From the NCBI GenBank assembly GCA_016199585.1, contig JACQGM010000112.1, forward strand, positions 1-33,069: 33,069 bases of DNA, given 5' to 3'. Every line of letters starts with the position of its first letter. The stretch's first letter is position 1. Positions 22,243-30,728 of this stretch are shown piece by piece. A program made the translations under genes and the position numbers. This DNA is from Armatimonadota bacterium (GTDB taxonomy: Bacteria; Armatimonadota; JAAZEB01). Under the pieces are notes generated by a model. It ran no database searches and was not told the DNA's origin. It was given only the letters and a program-made list of their open reading frames with translations.

Positions 22243-22477
22243 GAGAGCCACGGCCGCCACTCCGGATCATCTCGCGCGCCTTCGACCACGGGATCGGCTC
22301 GACCAGGCCCGCGTCCAACTCGTGGACCCGGCGTGCGATCTCGTCACTCCAGGCGGCCTCAGCGTCGGCGTCCCTATCCCCATCAAGGCTCTCGATGAGC
22401 CGCGCCGCCAACTCGGCCCTCTCCCGGGGAGAAAGACGCAGCGCCTCCTCGATCACCTCGGCTGTGGCGAGTCCCAT
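22232..22477 (-). CDS. Antitoxin of the addiction-module component family
   Basis: An 81-residue protein. IEEALRLSPRERAELAARLI and ESLDGDRDADAEAAWSDEIA match the addiction-module component family (TIGR02574-like), and the last 30 residues (HELDAGLVEPIPWSKAREMI) are the toxin-binding arm. The ATG is preceded by GGAGGTACGGAG, one of the best ribosome sites in the window, in keeping with an antitoxin that must be made in excess. It precedes and overlaps the toxin gene. Confidence 0.9.
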   Translation of the reverse strand: MGLATAEVIEEALRLSPRERAELAARLIESLDGDRDADAEAAWSDEIARRVHELDAGLVEPIPWSKAREMIRSGGRGSHEG

Positions 22478-22584
22478 CTCCGTACCTCCGCTCGACCGCA
22501 TTATACCACGGCGGCGGGCGCCGTGCAAACGCCGAACCGTGCGAGAACGAGTGTGGCGGACGCCCCTCACACCCCATACATGGC

Positions 22585-23304
22585 TCACACCTGAAGGTGC
22601 GCGATGCGGGCGATGTTCTTGCAGAGCACCTTGTCCAGGTCATCCTGCGGCAGCTTCAACAGGCGGATCTTCGCGAGCTCCATGCCGGTGTGGACCACGG
22701 GGCCGTCGCTCCCGTAGATGAGCTTGTCCGCGCCGCACTCGCGCACCGCCTCTTCCAGCCAGGAGAAGCGCATGACGCCGGAGGTATCCAGGTAGATGTT
22801 GGGCCACTTCCTCGCCATCCAGATCGTCTCCTGGTGCGCCTGCTCGGAGGCGGAGAGGAAGCTACCGAAGTGGGCGATGATGACGTTCACGTTGGGATAC
22901 GCCTTCGCCGCCCACTGCAAGCCCCACGGCTTGTGCCCGGGGTCCACGATCACCGGGATGTTCAGATCCTCGCAGGCATCCATCAACTCCCGGTTGAGCA
23001 TGCCGTGCAGCTTGAGACCCACGAGGCCAAGCTCCTGGATGGCGTAGCGGAGGCGGGCGTGGACCTGACCCGCGTCCCTCTCCTGCGAAACCTTGGCGTA
23101 GCCCCAGAGCCGATCCGGGTACTGCTTGACGATGCTGGCCGTCTCCTCATCTGCTTCCTTGGTCGTGGCGATCGGGAAGACGATGGCGCGGTCAATGCCG
23201 GCATCATCCATCCGGCTCAGGCTGACGCAGATGTCCTCGAACGTGGTATAACTGTTGGTCAGTCCGTCTGCATGTCCGGCGTGGCAGTGTGAATCGATGA
23301 TCAT
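22585..23304 (-). CDS. Amidohydrolase-2-family metal-dependent hydrolase
   Basis: A 239-residue TIM-barrel hydrolase. The N-terminal MIIDSHCHAGHADG has the metal-binding His-x-His (His6 and His8); later VGLKLHGMLN, VNVIIAHFGSFLS and DKLIYGSDGPVVHTGMELAK supply the remaining ligands and the catalytic Asp. Family members hydrolyse or decarboxylate ring compounds and lactones. The ATG follows GAGAGGAAACC; an upstream ATG at 23331 is weaker. It lies at the downstream end of the leftward propeller array, 138 bp behind it, so it may act on a product of that pathway. Confidence 0.85.
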   Translation of the reverse strand: MIIDSHCHAGHADGLTNSYTTFEDICVSLSRMDDAGIDRAIVFPIATTKEADEETASIVKQYPDRLWGYAKVSQERDAGQVHARLRYAIQELGLVGLKLHGMLNRELMDACEDLNIPVIVDPGHKPWGLQWAAKAYPNVNVIIAHFGSFLSASEQAHQETIWMARKWPNIYLDTSGVMRFSWLEEAVRECGADKLIYGSDGPVVHTGMELAKIRLLKLPQDDLDKVLCKNIARIAHLQV

Positions 23305-23442
23305 CGGTTTCCTCTCTTCGGTGCGGCGCACACCATGTGCTTGGCCGCAGGGATGCCAGGCCCGGCCGTGCCCGGGGAGCTGCCGGGCGGGTCGGCGGGC
23401 AAGGGGGTCAGGCCCGCTTCCGTCGAGGCCGGTCTCTGCGGG

Positions 23443-24849
23443 CTACTTTCGAAAGCGGATGGCGTAGACATCGGCGTCCTTCAGTACGAAGCGCAGGCGG
23501 ATCGGCCGCCCGGCCAGTCTGCTCACGTCCGCGCCGCCCGGCCAGGAGATCGCCCCGTCTACCTCGTCTCCGTAGATGTCCCCGGTCAGCTCGTAGCCTT
23601 CGATGGGATGCCCGTCGGCGTCCTGGATCTCCACGCGAAGGTGGCCCACGGCGGACGTGGCGTAGTTGACCGAGAGGTGGGAGAGCGGCCCCAGCCGGTC
23701 CCGGCGGACGATCCCCTCGGGGCGCCCGGTGAGCCGCATCGCCCGCTCACCCGTCACCTCCTCGTACTCCTCGCGTCCGAAGACCAGGGGCTTCGTCACG
23801 AACTCGCCGCCCGCGCACCCGGCGTGGACCGAGACGAAGCCGTCCATGCGCAGCGTGGCGCGGCGCAGGCGGCAGGTGGGATGGCGGTAGTGCTCGGTGT
23901 AGAAGAGAGATATCTCGTCCGGGCCCGTGGGCACCACGCCGCAGGCGATCATCATGTTGCGGTCGGTCCAGTTCTCCCTATCGCGTCCGGGGCGCACGAA
24001 GGCTTCCATGAAACGCCGGTCCCAGTGCAACCCGTCCCGGCTCGTCATGAAGATCCCGTCGGAGAGGCCCGGGCTCGGGTGTTCCGGCACTGCCTGCCTC
24101 TCCGGCACGAAGCGCTTCGGGAAGGCGAGGCGGATGTGAGGGGCGCCGAAGTACTGCGTCGCGGCGCTCGTGTACAACTGCTCCTCCGGGGTGTCTCCGA
24201 AATCGAGCCACTCCGGGTGAGACCAGTTCAGGAAATCCAGAGAAGCACACCGGGTGATCGTGCGGATTCCCATCCGGTACTCTCTCTTGAACAGAACGTA
24301 GTGGCCCCGCTCCGTATCCCAGAAGGCCACGTTCTGCGAATCGAAAGCGCCGTGGTGAGGGCCGTAAGGGATAGCGGGCTGCTCCTGCACCTTGCGCCAG
24401 TGGATGCCGTCGGGCGAGGCAAGCGCCATGAACGGGCTTCCCACCGTGGCCTTGTATCGCTCCTCGGGCTTGGCACCGGGGTTGGCGTCCAGGAACGGCG
24501 CGAAGTTCGCTGCCCCGACCCAGACGATGTTGTTCTCCTTCGACCCGTTGAACTCGAACAAGCCGAGGTTCGGCCGGGTCCACACGATGCCGTCATGGCT
24601 TTCCGCGCAGCAGGCGAACGACGGGTGCCGCTGGCCCTCCGCGCCCGAGCCCCGGTAGTAGGCCCGGTACAGGTCGCCATCCTGGAGCACCGTCACGTAG
24701 GCGCTGGTGGATCCCTCCCAGGGGGCGTCAAACTGAATGGCTACCTCTCGCGGCTGGGGGCGGTGCATCTCCAGCGCAACGCCGTCCATCGTGTCGATCA
24801 GCCAGTCGTCCACGAAGAGTTCTCGGCGGTCGTTGATGAATCGCGGCAT
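23443..24849 (-). CDS. Glycosidase-like five-bladed propeller protein, paralog 1 (no signal peptide)
   Basis: A 468-residue protein of the LFVDDWLI group. Shared motifs are RRELFVDDWLIDTMDG near residue 10, DLYRAYYRGSG, FEFNGSKENNIVWVG, SPDGIHWRKVQE, FDSQNVAFWDTERGHYVLFK, SRDGLHWDRRFMEAFVRPG and GFVSVHAGCAGGEFVTKPL. The repeated S-x-DG-I/L-x-W turns are those of GH32/GH43/GH68-type five-bladed propellers, so sugar binding or hydrolysis is likely, but I cannot place catalytic acids. The ATG follows GGAAGGAAG. DNA upstream still encodes a relic of the signal peptide seen in paralog 2 (VVCTAASGKEVTT), but the leader core is gone at the end of the TolB-like gene, so the protein is predicted to be cytoplasmic. 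Confidence 0.75.
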   Translation of the reverse strand: MPRFINDRRELFVDDWLIDTMDGVALEMHRPQPREVAIQFDAPWEGSTSAYVTVLQDGDLYRAYYRGSGAEGQRHPSFACCAESHDGIVWTRPNLGLFEFNGSKENNIVWVGAANFAPFLDANPGAKPEERYKATVGSPFMALASPDGIHWRKVQEQPAIPYGPHHGAFDSQNVAFWDTERGHYVLFKREYRMGIRTITRCASLDFLNWSHPEWLDFGDTPEEQLYTSAATQYFGAPHIRLAFPKRFVPERQAVPEHPSPGLSDGIFMTSRDGLHWDRRFMEAFVRPGRDRENWTDRNMMIACGVVPTGPDEISLFYTEHYRHPTCRLRRATLRMDGFVSVHAGCAGGEFVTKPLVFGREEYEEVTGERAMRLTGRPEGIVRRDRLGPLSHLSVNYATSAVGHLRVEIQDADGHPIEGYELTGDIYGDEVDGAISWPGGADVSRLAGRPIRLRFVLKDADVYAIRFRK

Positions 24850-24904
24850 GGTCGTCACTTCCTTCCCGGAGGCAGCAGTGCAGACCACTCCCCCGTCCCC
24901 TCTC

Positions 24905-26185
24905 TCACTCCCGCGTGCGCGCGAAGACCGCCCACTGGGGGCCGCGCCGGCCCGCCAGGTTGGATGCCTGCGACGCAAACACTACGTACCGCCCTCCGGC
25001 GCTGATCGAGGGCGTTCTCGACCAGTGGTCAGCCTCGGTGCCGTCGGTGGTGACGCTCACTCGCTCGGTGGTGCCCGCGACGCAGTCGCGCACGAAGATA
25101 TCCTCCCTGTTGTTAGTGTCGTCGGGCACCAGGTTGGCTGCGCCCGATGAGAACGCCACGTAGCGTCCATCCGGGCTGATGGCGGGCGAATCCGTGGGGC
25201 GATTGGCTGGCGTGCCGTCGGTGGCGACACTCACTCGCTCGGTGGCGCCGGCGACGCGGTCGCGCACGAAGACACCCCCTGTCGGACTGGGGTCCAGGTT
25301 GTTCGCGTCCGACGCGAACACTACGAGCCGGCCGTCGGCGCTGATGCCGGTCCAGGCCGATTGGGCGTTCGCCTCGCGGCCGTCGGTGGCGACGCTCACT
25401 CGCTCGATGGTGCCGGCCACACGGTCGCGAACGAAGATGTCGGCAACTCCGTTGGCATCTCCCGCCACCAGGTTGCCGGCGTAGGACATGAAGGCAACGT
25501 AGCGACCGTCGGCGTTGAGGGCGGGCCAGAAGGAGTCGTCGTTCCCCGGCGTGCCGTCGGTGGCGGCGCTGACCCGCTCGGTCTTGCCCGCCGTCCGGTC
25601 GTGGAGGAAGACAGCGGCGCAGGGGCCCGCGCCGCCGGGCGCCAGATTGGAAGCCCACGAGGTGAAGGCGACGTAACGACCGTCGGCGCTGATCGCGGGC
25701 TGATCGCAGTGGCGGTCGGCGAGCGTTCCATCCGAGGCGACGCTCACCCGCTCGGTTTGGCGCGTATTCCGGTCGTGTACGAAGACATGGAAGAGGCGCT
25801 CGGGGTTGTCCGGCGCCAGATTGGGCGCATTCGAGGCGAACGCCACGAAGCGGCCATCGCCGCTGATGGCGGGGTCTTCAGACTGGCCCTCCGCCTGATG
25901 GCCCTCCGAGGTCACGCTCACCCGCTCGAGGGCGCGGGTGGCACGGTTCTCCACAAAGATGTCGCGCCCCCGGTTGGTGTCTCCCGGCACCAGGTTCGTC
26001 GCCTCCGACATGAAGGCGACGTAGCGGCCGTCGGCGCTCACCACCGGCCGCGAGGACCAGCCGTCTCCCGGGGCGCCGTCGGGAGCCATGCTCACGCACT
26101 CGGTGCGGGCGCCGGCAGCGATCACCGCCCCTGCCAATCCGAACGCCGCCAGGGGCACCAGTGCGATAGTAATAGAAGCGTACAT
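24905..26185 (-). CDS. Exported TolB/PD40-type seven-repeat propeller protein
   Basis: A 426-residue protein with a signal peptide (MYASITIALVPLAAFGLAGAV). Seven repeats of about 54-56 residues follow, each with PAISADGRYVAFxS, NLVPGDTN, DIFVRDR and TERVSVATDG elements; the pattern is strongest in repeats 1, 4 and 6, and the last is truncated to the C-terminus. Seven repeats would close a seven-bladed TolB-like propeller. No catalytic motif is visible; it is probably a binding protein. GTG and ATG start codons sit side by side; ATG at 26185 has the better distance from AGGGA. It sits between two paralogous propeller genes with spacings of 26 and 55 bp, hence in the same operon. Confidence 0.8.
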   Translation of the reverse strand: MYASITIALVPLAAFGLAGAVIAAGARTECVSMAPDGAPGDGWSSRPVVSADGRYVAFMSEATNLVPGDTNRGRDIFVENRATRALERVSVTSEGHQAEGQSEDPAISGDGRFVAFASNAPNLAPDNPERLFHVFVHDRNTRQTERVSVASDGTLADRHCDQPAISADGRYVAFTSWASNLAPGGAGPCAAVFLHDRTAGKTERVSAATDGTPGNDDSFWPALNADGRYVAFMSYAGNLVAGDANGVADIFVRDRVAGTIERVSVATDGREANAQSAWTGISADGRLVVFASDANNLDPSPTGGVFVRDRVAGATERVSVATDGTPANRPTDSPAISPDGRYVAFSSGAANLVPDDTNNREDIFVRDCVAGTTERVSVTTDGTEADHWSRTPSISAGGRYVVFASQASNLAGRRGPQWAVFARTRE

Positions 26186-26211
26186 CACGGTTTCCCTTCA
26201 GTCTCTGCGAT

Positions 26212-27702
26212 CTACTCCCGGAAGCGGAGGGCGTAGACATCGGCGTCCTTCAGTACAAAGCGCAGGCGGATCGGTCGCCCGGCGAGCTTGCTCACGTCCG
26301 CGCCGCCCGGCCAGGCGATCGCCCCGTCTATCTCGTCTCCGTAGATCTCCCCCGTCAACTCGTAGCCTTCAATCGGTTGCCCGTCGGCGTCCTGGATCTC
26401 CACGCGGATGTAGCCCACGGCCGACGTGGCGTAATTGGCCGAGAGCTGAGAGAGCGGCCCCAGCCGGTCCCGGCGGACGATCCCCTCGGGGCGCCCGGTG
26501 AGACGCAGGGCCCGCTCACCCGTCACCTCCTCGTACTCCTGTCGCCCGAAGACCAGGGGCTTCGTGACGAACTCGCCGCCCGCGTACCCGGCGTGGACCG
26601 ATACGAAGCCGTCCGTCCGCAGGGCAGCGCGGCGCAGGCGGCAGGTGGGAAGCCGATTGTGCTCGGTCCAGTAGATGGACACCTCGTCTTCCGCAGTGGG
26701 CACCACGCCCCAGGCGATAGTACCGTTCCGGTCCGTCCAGTTCTGCCGGTCGGACCCCTGGCGGACGAACGCCTCCATGAAGCGGCGGTCCCAGTGGATG
26801 CCGTCGCGGCTGCTCATGAACACAGAATCCGAGACGCCGTCGTGAGGCCAATCCGCCAGGCGCTTGCGGTCGGGCACAAAGCGCCTGGGAAACGCCAGGT
26901 AGATGTGAGGGGCGCGGAAGTAGGGGGTAGCTGCATTCGTGTAGAGGTGCTCCGGGGGCGTGTCGCCGAAGTCGCACCATTCCGGGGCGGACCAGCGCCG
27001 GAAATCCTGCGAAGTGCAGCGACGGATCGTGCGGACCCCGTTGCGGTACTCCCTCTTGAAGAGCACGTACTCTCCACGCTCGGTATCCCAGAAGACCACG
27101 TTCTGGGAGTCGAAGGCGCCGTGACGCGGACCGTAGGGGATGAGCGGCTCCTCCTGCAGCTTGCGCCAGCGGATCCCGTCGGGGGAGACGAGGCCGATCA
27201 TCGGCATCCCGGCCACCGCCTTGTAGCGCTCCTCGGGCGGGGAATCGGGGTTGGCATCCTTGAACGGCGTGAAGTTGTGGGCACCGTGCCCCAACCAGAC
27301 GATGTTGTTGGCCTTCGACCCGTTGACTTCGAACAAACCGAGATCCGGCTTCACCCAGGAGATGCCGTCTGCGCTCTCGGCGTAGGCGGTCATCTCTCGG
27401 GCGCCCTCCGTGCTGCCGCGCCAGTACATCCGATATCGGTCCTCATCCCTGAAGACCGTTGCGTAGCTGTATCCGCCGCCATAGGCGGGCAGCGCCACTT
27501 CGCGGGGCAGGGGCGAGTGCAGCTTGAGCGTCACACTCTCCATCCGGTCGATCAGCCAGTCGTCCACAAACAACTCTCGGCGGTCATTGATGAATCGCGG
27601 CACGGTCGTTGCTTCCTTTCCGGGAGCGGCGGGAAGAACCACCCCCGCCAACCCGATCGCCAGTGCGGAGATCGGCGCGACAGAAACCATCCAACGTCTC
27701 AC
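26212..27702 (-). CDS. Secreted glycosidase-like five-bladed propeller protein, paralog 2
   Basis: A 496-residue secreted form. The signal peptide is MRRWMVSVAPISALAIGLAG, cleaved before about residue 30. The mature part has all the motifs of paralog 1, starting RRELFVDDWLIDRMES, with SRDGIHWDRRFMEAFVRQG and DEVSIYWTEHNRLPTCRLRR as variants. The last ~150 residues and their DNA are almost identical to those of paralog 1 (ending VLKDADVYALRFRE), pointing to recent duplication or gene conversion. The start is a GTG preceded by AAGGAGGTATC. It would act on extracellular glycans, by analogy only. It is followed by the TolB-like gene and preceded, 24 bp away, by paralog 3. Confidence 0.8.
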   Translation of the reverse strand: MRRWMVSVAPISALAIGLAGVVLPAAPGKEATTVPRFINDRRELFVDDWLIDRMESVTLKLHSPLPREVALPAYGGGYSYATVFRDEDRYRMYWRGSTEGAREMTAYAESADGISWVKPDLGLFEVNGSKANNIVWLGHGAHNFTPFKDANPDSPPEERYKAVAGMPMIGLVSPDGIRWRKLQEEPLIPYGPRHGAFDSQNVVFWDTERGEYVLFKREYRNGVRTIRRCTSQDFRRWSAPEWCDFGDTPPEHLYTNAATPYFRAPHIYLAFPRRFVPDRKRLADWPHDGVSDSVFMSSRDGIHWDRRFMEAFVRQGSDRQNWTDRNGTIAWGVVPTAEDEVSIYWTEHNRLPTCRLRRAALRTDGFVSVHAGYAGGEFVTKPLVFGRQEYEEVTGERALRLTGRPEGIVRRDRLGPLSQLSANYATSAVGYIRVEIQDADGQPIEGYELTGEIYGDEIDGAIAWPGGADVSKLAGRPIRLRFVLKDADVYALRFRE

Positions 27703-27726
27703 GATACCTCCTTCTGTGGCAGTAGC

Positions 27727-29151
27727 TCACTCCCGGAAGCGGAGGGCGTAGACATCGGCATCCTTCAGCACGAAGCGCAGGCGGATCGGCCGTTCGGCCA
27801 GTTGGCTCACGTCCGCGCCGCCGGGCCAGGCGACGACGCGCTCGATGTGGTCGCCGAAGATCGGGGTCGTCAGCCCGAACCCGGGGATCGGCTCGCCGTT
27901 CGCGTCCCGGATCTCCACCTGCACGCTTCCCACGGCCGAGGTGGCGTAGTTGATCACCAGCTCCTTACCCGCGAAGGTGAGCGGCTTGGTGACGAACTCG
28001 CCGCCCGCGAAGTCGGCGTGGACCGAGACAAACCCGTCGGTGCGGAGGGTGCCGCGGCGCAGGCGGGACGTCGGATGGCGATAGTGCTCGCTCCAGTAGA
28101 GGGAGATCTCTTCCGGGCTGGTGGGGACAACGCCCCAGACCGGCATGTTGCTGCGCTCGGTCCAGTTGTTGCGCTCCAAACCGGGGCGGATGAACGCCTC
28201 GGCGAAGAAGCGCCAGCGCAGGCCGTCGCGGCTGCTCATGAAGACCCCGTCCGAGACCCCGGAATGGGGGTGCTCCGGGACCGCTTGGCGGCCGGTGAAA
28301 CGCTTCGGGAACCCCAGATAGAGGTGCGGCGCGCGGAAGTAGGGGATGATCCCGTTGGTGTAGAGGTTGGCGGTCGCTTCCCGGGGCGCGTGGGTGAACT
28401 CCAGTTGCTCCATTCGCATCCAGTGAAGGAAATCGTCGGATAGGGAGCGCCGAATGCTGCGGCTCCCCTCGAAGCGCGAGCGCAGGTAGGCAACGTAGCG
28501 CCCGCGCGCCGCGTCCCAGAACCCGTTGTTCTGCGAGTCGAAGCCGTAGTCGTGAGGGTCGTGGGTAGAGCGGCTGATGATCGGCCGGTCCAGCAGCTTC
28601 CGCCAGTGGATGCCGTCGGGCGAGACGAGCGCCATCGGCGGGTTGCCCCCGATCGCTTTGTAGCGATGGGAGGGGGGAGCCGCCGGGTTGTCATCTCTGA
28701 ACGCCGCGAAGTTGTGGCACTCCGGTCCCATCCAGACGATGTTGTTCTCCCTGGAGCCCTGCAACTCGTAGAGGCCGAGGGATGGCTTCGCCCACGCGAT
28801 GCCGTCCCGGCTCTCCGCGTAGCAGGTCACCTGGTGCCCGCCCTCCACCATCCCCGACCCCCGGTAGTACATGCGGTAGAGATCGCCGTCCTTGAATACG
28901 GTGACGTAGGCGCTGGTCGCCCCGTCGGAGGGGGAATCGAAACGGATGGCAATCTCACGCGGGGTCGGGCAGTGGAGACGTAGCGAGAGATCGCTCATCT
29001 TATCGATGAGATAGTCGTCCACGAAGAGCTCGAGGCGCGAGCCGATGGGGATGGCGCCGGTCACCTGGGACGGCGCCGGGGAGGCGCCCGCCCGTACGGC
29101 GGCCCCGAGCGCGGTCAGCCCGATGAGGGCTGCGAACGTCATTCCGTGCAT
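27727..29151 (-). CDS. Secreted glycosidase-like five-bladed propeller protein, paralog 3
   Basis: A 474-residue protein with a signal peptide (MHGMTFAALIGLTALGAAV, cleaved near AGASPA). The conserved core begins RLELFVDDYLIDKMSD and repeats the family order: DLYRMYYRGSG, LYELQGSRENNIVWMG, SPDGIHWRKLLD, FDSQNNGFWDAARGRYVAY, SRDGLRWRFFAEAFIRPG and EISLYWSEHYRHPTSRLRR. Relative to paralogs 1 and 2 it lacks a ~35-residue segment around REEYEEVTGERA, replaced by a short AGKELVINYATSAVG. GTG and ATG start codons are adjacent; the ATG at 29151 is better placed behind AGGAGAAGG. Only 9 bp separate it from paralog 4. Confidence 0.78.
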   Translation of the reverse strand: MHGMTFAALIGLTALGAAVRAGASPAPSQVTGAIPIGSRLELFVDDYLIDKMSDLSLRLHCPTPREIAIRFDSPSDGATSAYVTVFKDGDLYRMYYRGSGMVEGGHQVTCYAESRDGIAWAKPSLGLYELQGSRENNIVWMGPECHNFAAFRDDNPAAPPSHRYKAIGGNPPMALVSPDGIHWRKLLDRPIISRSTHDPHDYGFDSQNNGFWDAARGRYVAYLRSRFEGSRSIRRSLSDDFLHWMRMEQLEFTHAPREATANLYTNGIIPYFRAPHLYLGFPKRFTGRQAVPEHPHSGVSDGVFMSSRDGLRWRFFAEAFIRPGLERNNWTERSNMPVWGVVPTSPEEISLYWSEHYRHPTSRLRRGTLRTDGFVSVHADFAGGEFVTKPLTFAGKELVINYATSAVGSVQVEIRDANGEPIPGFGLTTPIFGDHIERVVAWPGGADVSQLAERPIRLRFVLKDADVYALRFRE

Positions 29152-29160
29152 CACCTTCTC

Positions 29161-30525
29161 CTACAACCAGTCAATGGGACTCTCCAGGGCGGTATATCCG
29201 AGCTTGCAGTCCGAACGGATTGCGTAGAGGCGGGCGTCCGCCATTCTGAACTCCAGGCGAATGCGTTGGCCGGCCAATGGGGACAGGTCTGCGCGGCTCT
29301 TCCAGCGCACGCCCCCCTCGATCTCATCCCCGGTGAGGGGCGAGCACTCCGCGAACGTGTAGCCGGGCACGGGCGCGTAGGCGGCGTCGAGGGCCTGAAC
29401 CTGAAGCCTGCCGTCGGGCGCGGCGTAGTTGAGCGTCACCGTGGCCCCGGCGTTCGGCACCAGGCAGCGGGTCACGAGACGCCCGAAGTTCCCCAGCGAT
29501 TCGAAGTAGGCGAACCCGTCGCGGCGCAACTCATACTCTACCAGACGGCTCTCCTGCCGCTTCGACGCATGGTGCCCCCTCGGGCCGAGAGCGTTGATGA
29601 GGAACCGCTTCCCGTCAGGACGAAGGGTCACCGGGTACACTGAACTGCTGGCCCAGCAGCCTGGTTCGTTTCTCGGAACGAAGGCGTTGCGGTGGGGGCG
29701 CAGCCAGAGTTCGCCATCGTAGGAGTATGCCAGTTGCCCTTCGACGAACCCCGCCCACTTCGACCAGGGCGCCGGTCCCTCCTCACGGTGGGGCACCTGG
29801 TAGCACTGCAAGCCTCCGATGAAGTAACCCTCGTACTCCATCACCGGCATGCCGTAGAGCTGGAGGAGCGGGCTGTCCAGTGCGTCCGGCTGCACGATCA
29901 CGCGCGGCTCGCTCCAGTGCTCGAGGTCCGCAGACTGAGTCATGGCGATGCGCCGGTCGTTGTTCCAGCGCCGGCAGATCGCCTGCCACACTTTGCGGCG
30001 CGGGTTGTAGAAAAGGCAGTTGGTGCAGTCCGAGCCTTTCGGCTGAGTGTACCAGCGGTAGTCGAAGTGGATCGTCCACTCGGTGCCGTCTGCCGAGCAG
30101 TCGACCACGCCGGGGCCGCCCTCGATCCCTCGGACGTAGGGGAAGAGGAGCAGCTTGTACCGGCGCTCAGGAACATCGTGCGGATCGTGAAGGACGATGC
30201 TGCGCGCGTCGAACCCCCCAGTCCCGTAGAAGCGGTCCAGGTTGAGCGCGCTGCCCGCCGGAACGTCCCCCACGGTGCGCAGCTTCAGCGCGGGTCCCCT
30301 CTCCCAGAGCGTGCCGTCGGCGCTCTCCATCATGAAGAGATTCTTGTTGGCAGAGGTGGCCGCCACCTCGTAGCAGCCGCGCGCGACGTTCCAGTGCGGG
30401 CGCTTCGTTCCGACGGCCGCTTCAGGAGGCTCGATGTGGCGAACATAGCGCGCCGTCGGGAAGCGGCGGACCACGTCGCTGTAGGCATCCAGAAACCAGT
30501 CGTCCAGAAACAGAAACAGGGACAT
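29161..30525 (-). CDS. Diverged propeller paralog 4, cytoplasmic
   Basis: A 454-residue protein more distant from the other three. It begins MSLFLFLDDWFLDAYSDVVR, an echo of the LFVDDWLID motif at the extreme N-terminus, with no signal peptide. Later blades read LFMMESADGTLWERGP, DCSADGTEWTIHFDYRWYT, TQSADLEHWSEPRVIV and LAYSYDGELWLRPHRNAFV, the same S-x-DG-x-W turns. The C-terminal beta domain (GDEIEGGVRWKSRADLSPLA, RIRLEFRMADARLYAIRSD) parallels the shared tail of paralogs 1-3. The ATG follows AGGAGGAAGACG. It is probably an intracellular relative acting on the same kind of sugar, but no catalytic residue can be named. It is the first of the close-packed series. Confidence 0.72.
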   Translation of the reverse strand: MSLFLFLDDWFLDAYSDVVRRFPTARYVRHIEPPEAAVGTKRPHWNVARGCYEVAATSANKNLFMMESADGTLWERGPALKLRTVGDVPAGSALNLDRFYGTGGFDARSIVLHDPHDVPERRYKLLLFPYVRGIEGGPGVVDCSADGTEWTIHFDYRWYTQPKGSDCTNCLFYNPRRKVWQAICRRWNNDRRIAMTQSADLEHWSEPRVIVQPDALDSPLLQLYGMPVMEYEGYFIGGLQCYQVPHREEGPAPWSKWAGFVEGQLAYSYDGELWLRPHRNAFVPRNEPGCWASSSVYPVTLRPDGKRFLINALGPRGHHASKRQESRLVEYELRRDGFAYFESLGNFGRLVTRCLVPNAGATVTLNYAAPDGRLQVQALDAAYAPVPGYTFAECSPLTGDEIEGGVRWKSRADLSPLAGQRIRLEFRMADARLYAIRSDCKLGYTALESPIDWL

Positions 30526-30728
30526 CGTCTTCCTCCTGGTCGGCGTCTACGGCTTTCAGCGTGCTGGGTCGTGGCGGTGCGGAGCCCATCCCCAACAGAT
30601 CTGCCCAACGATGCCGTATCTCCTTTTGGCGCAACGACACCGGGACCTTCGTGCCCAACCGCTCGGCTGATGGGGGGGTACTCATCTGCACACTCCTTCC
30701 TGACGGAGAACCGCGCGCCGCCGCCCCT

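Noticed and set aside
26377-28443. A 688-codon plus-strand frame opposite paralogs 2 and 3
   Set aside because: It crosses two minus-strand genes and their spacer and shows only reverse-frame shadow composition.
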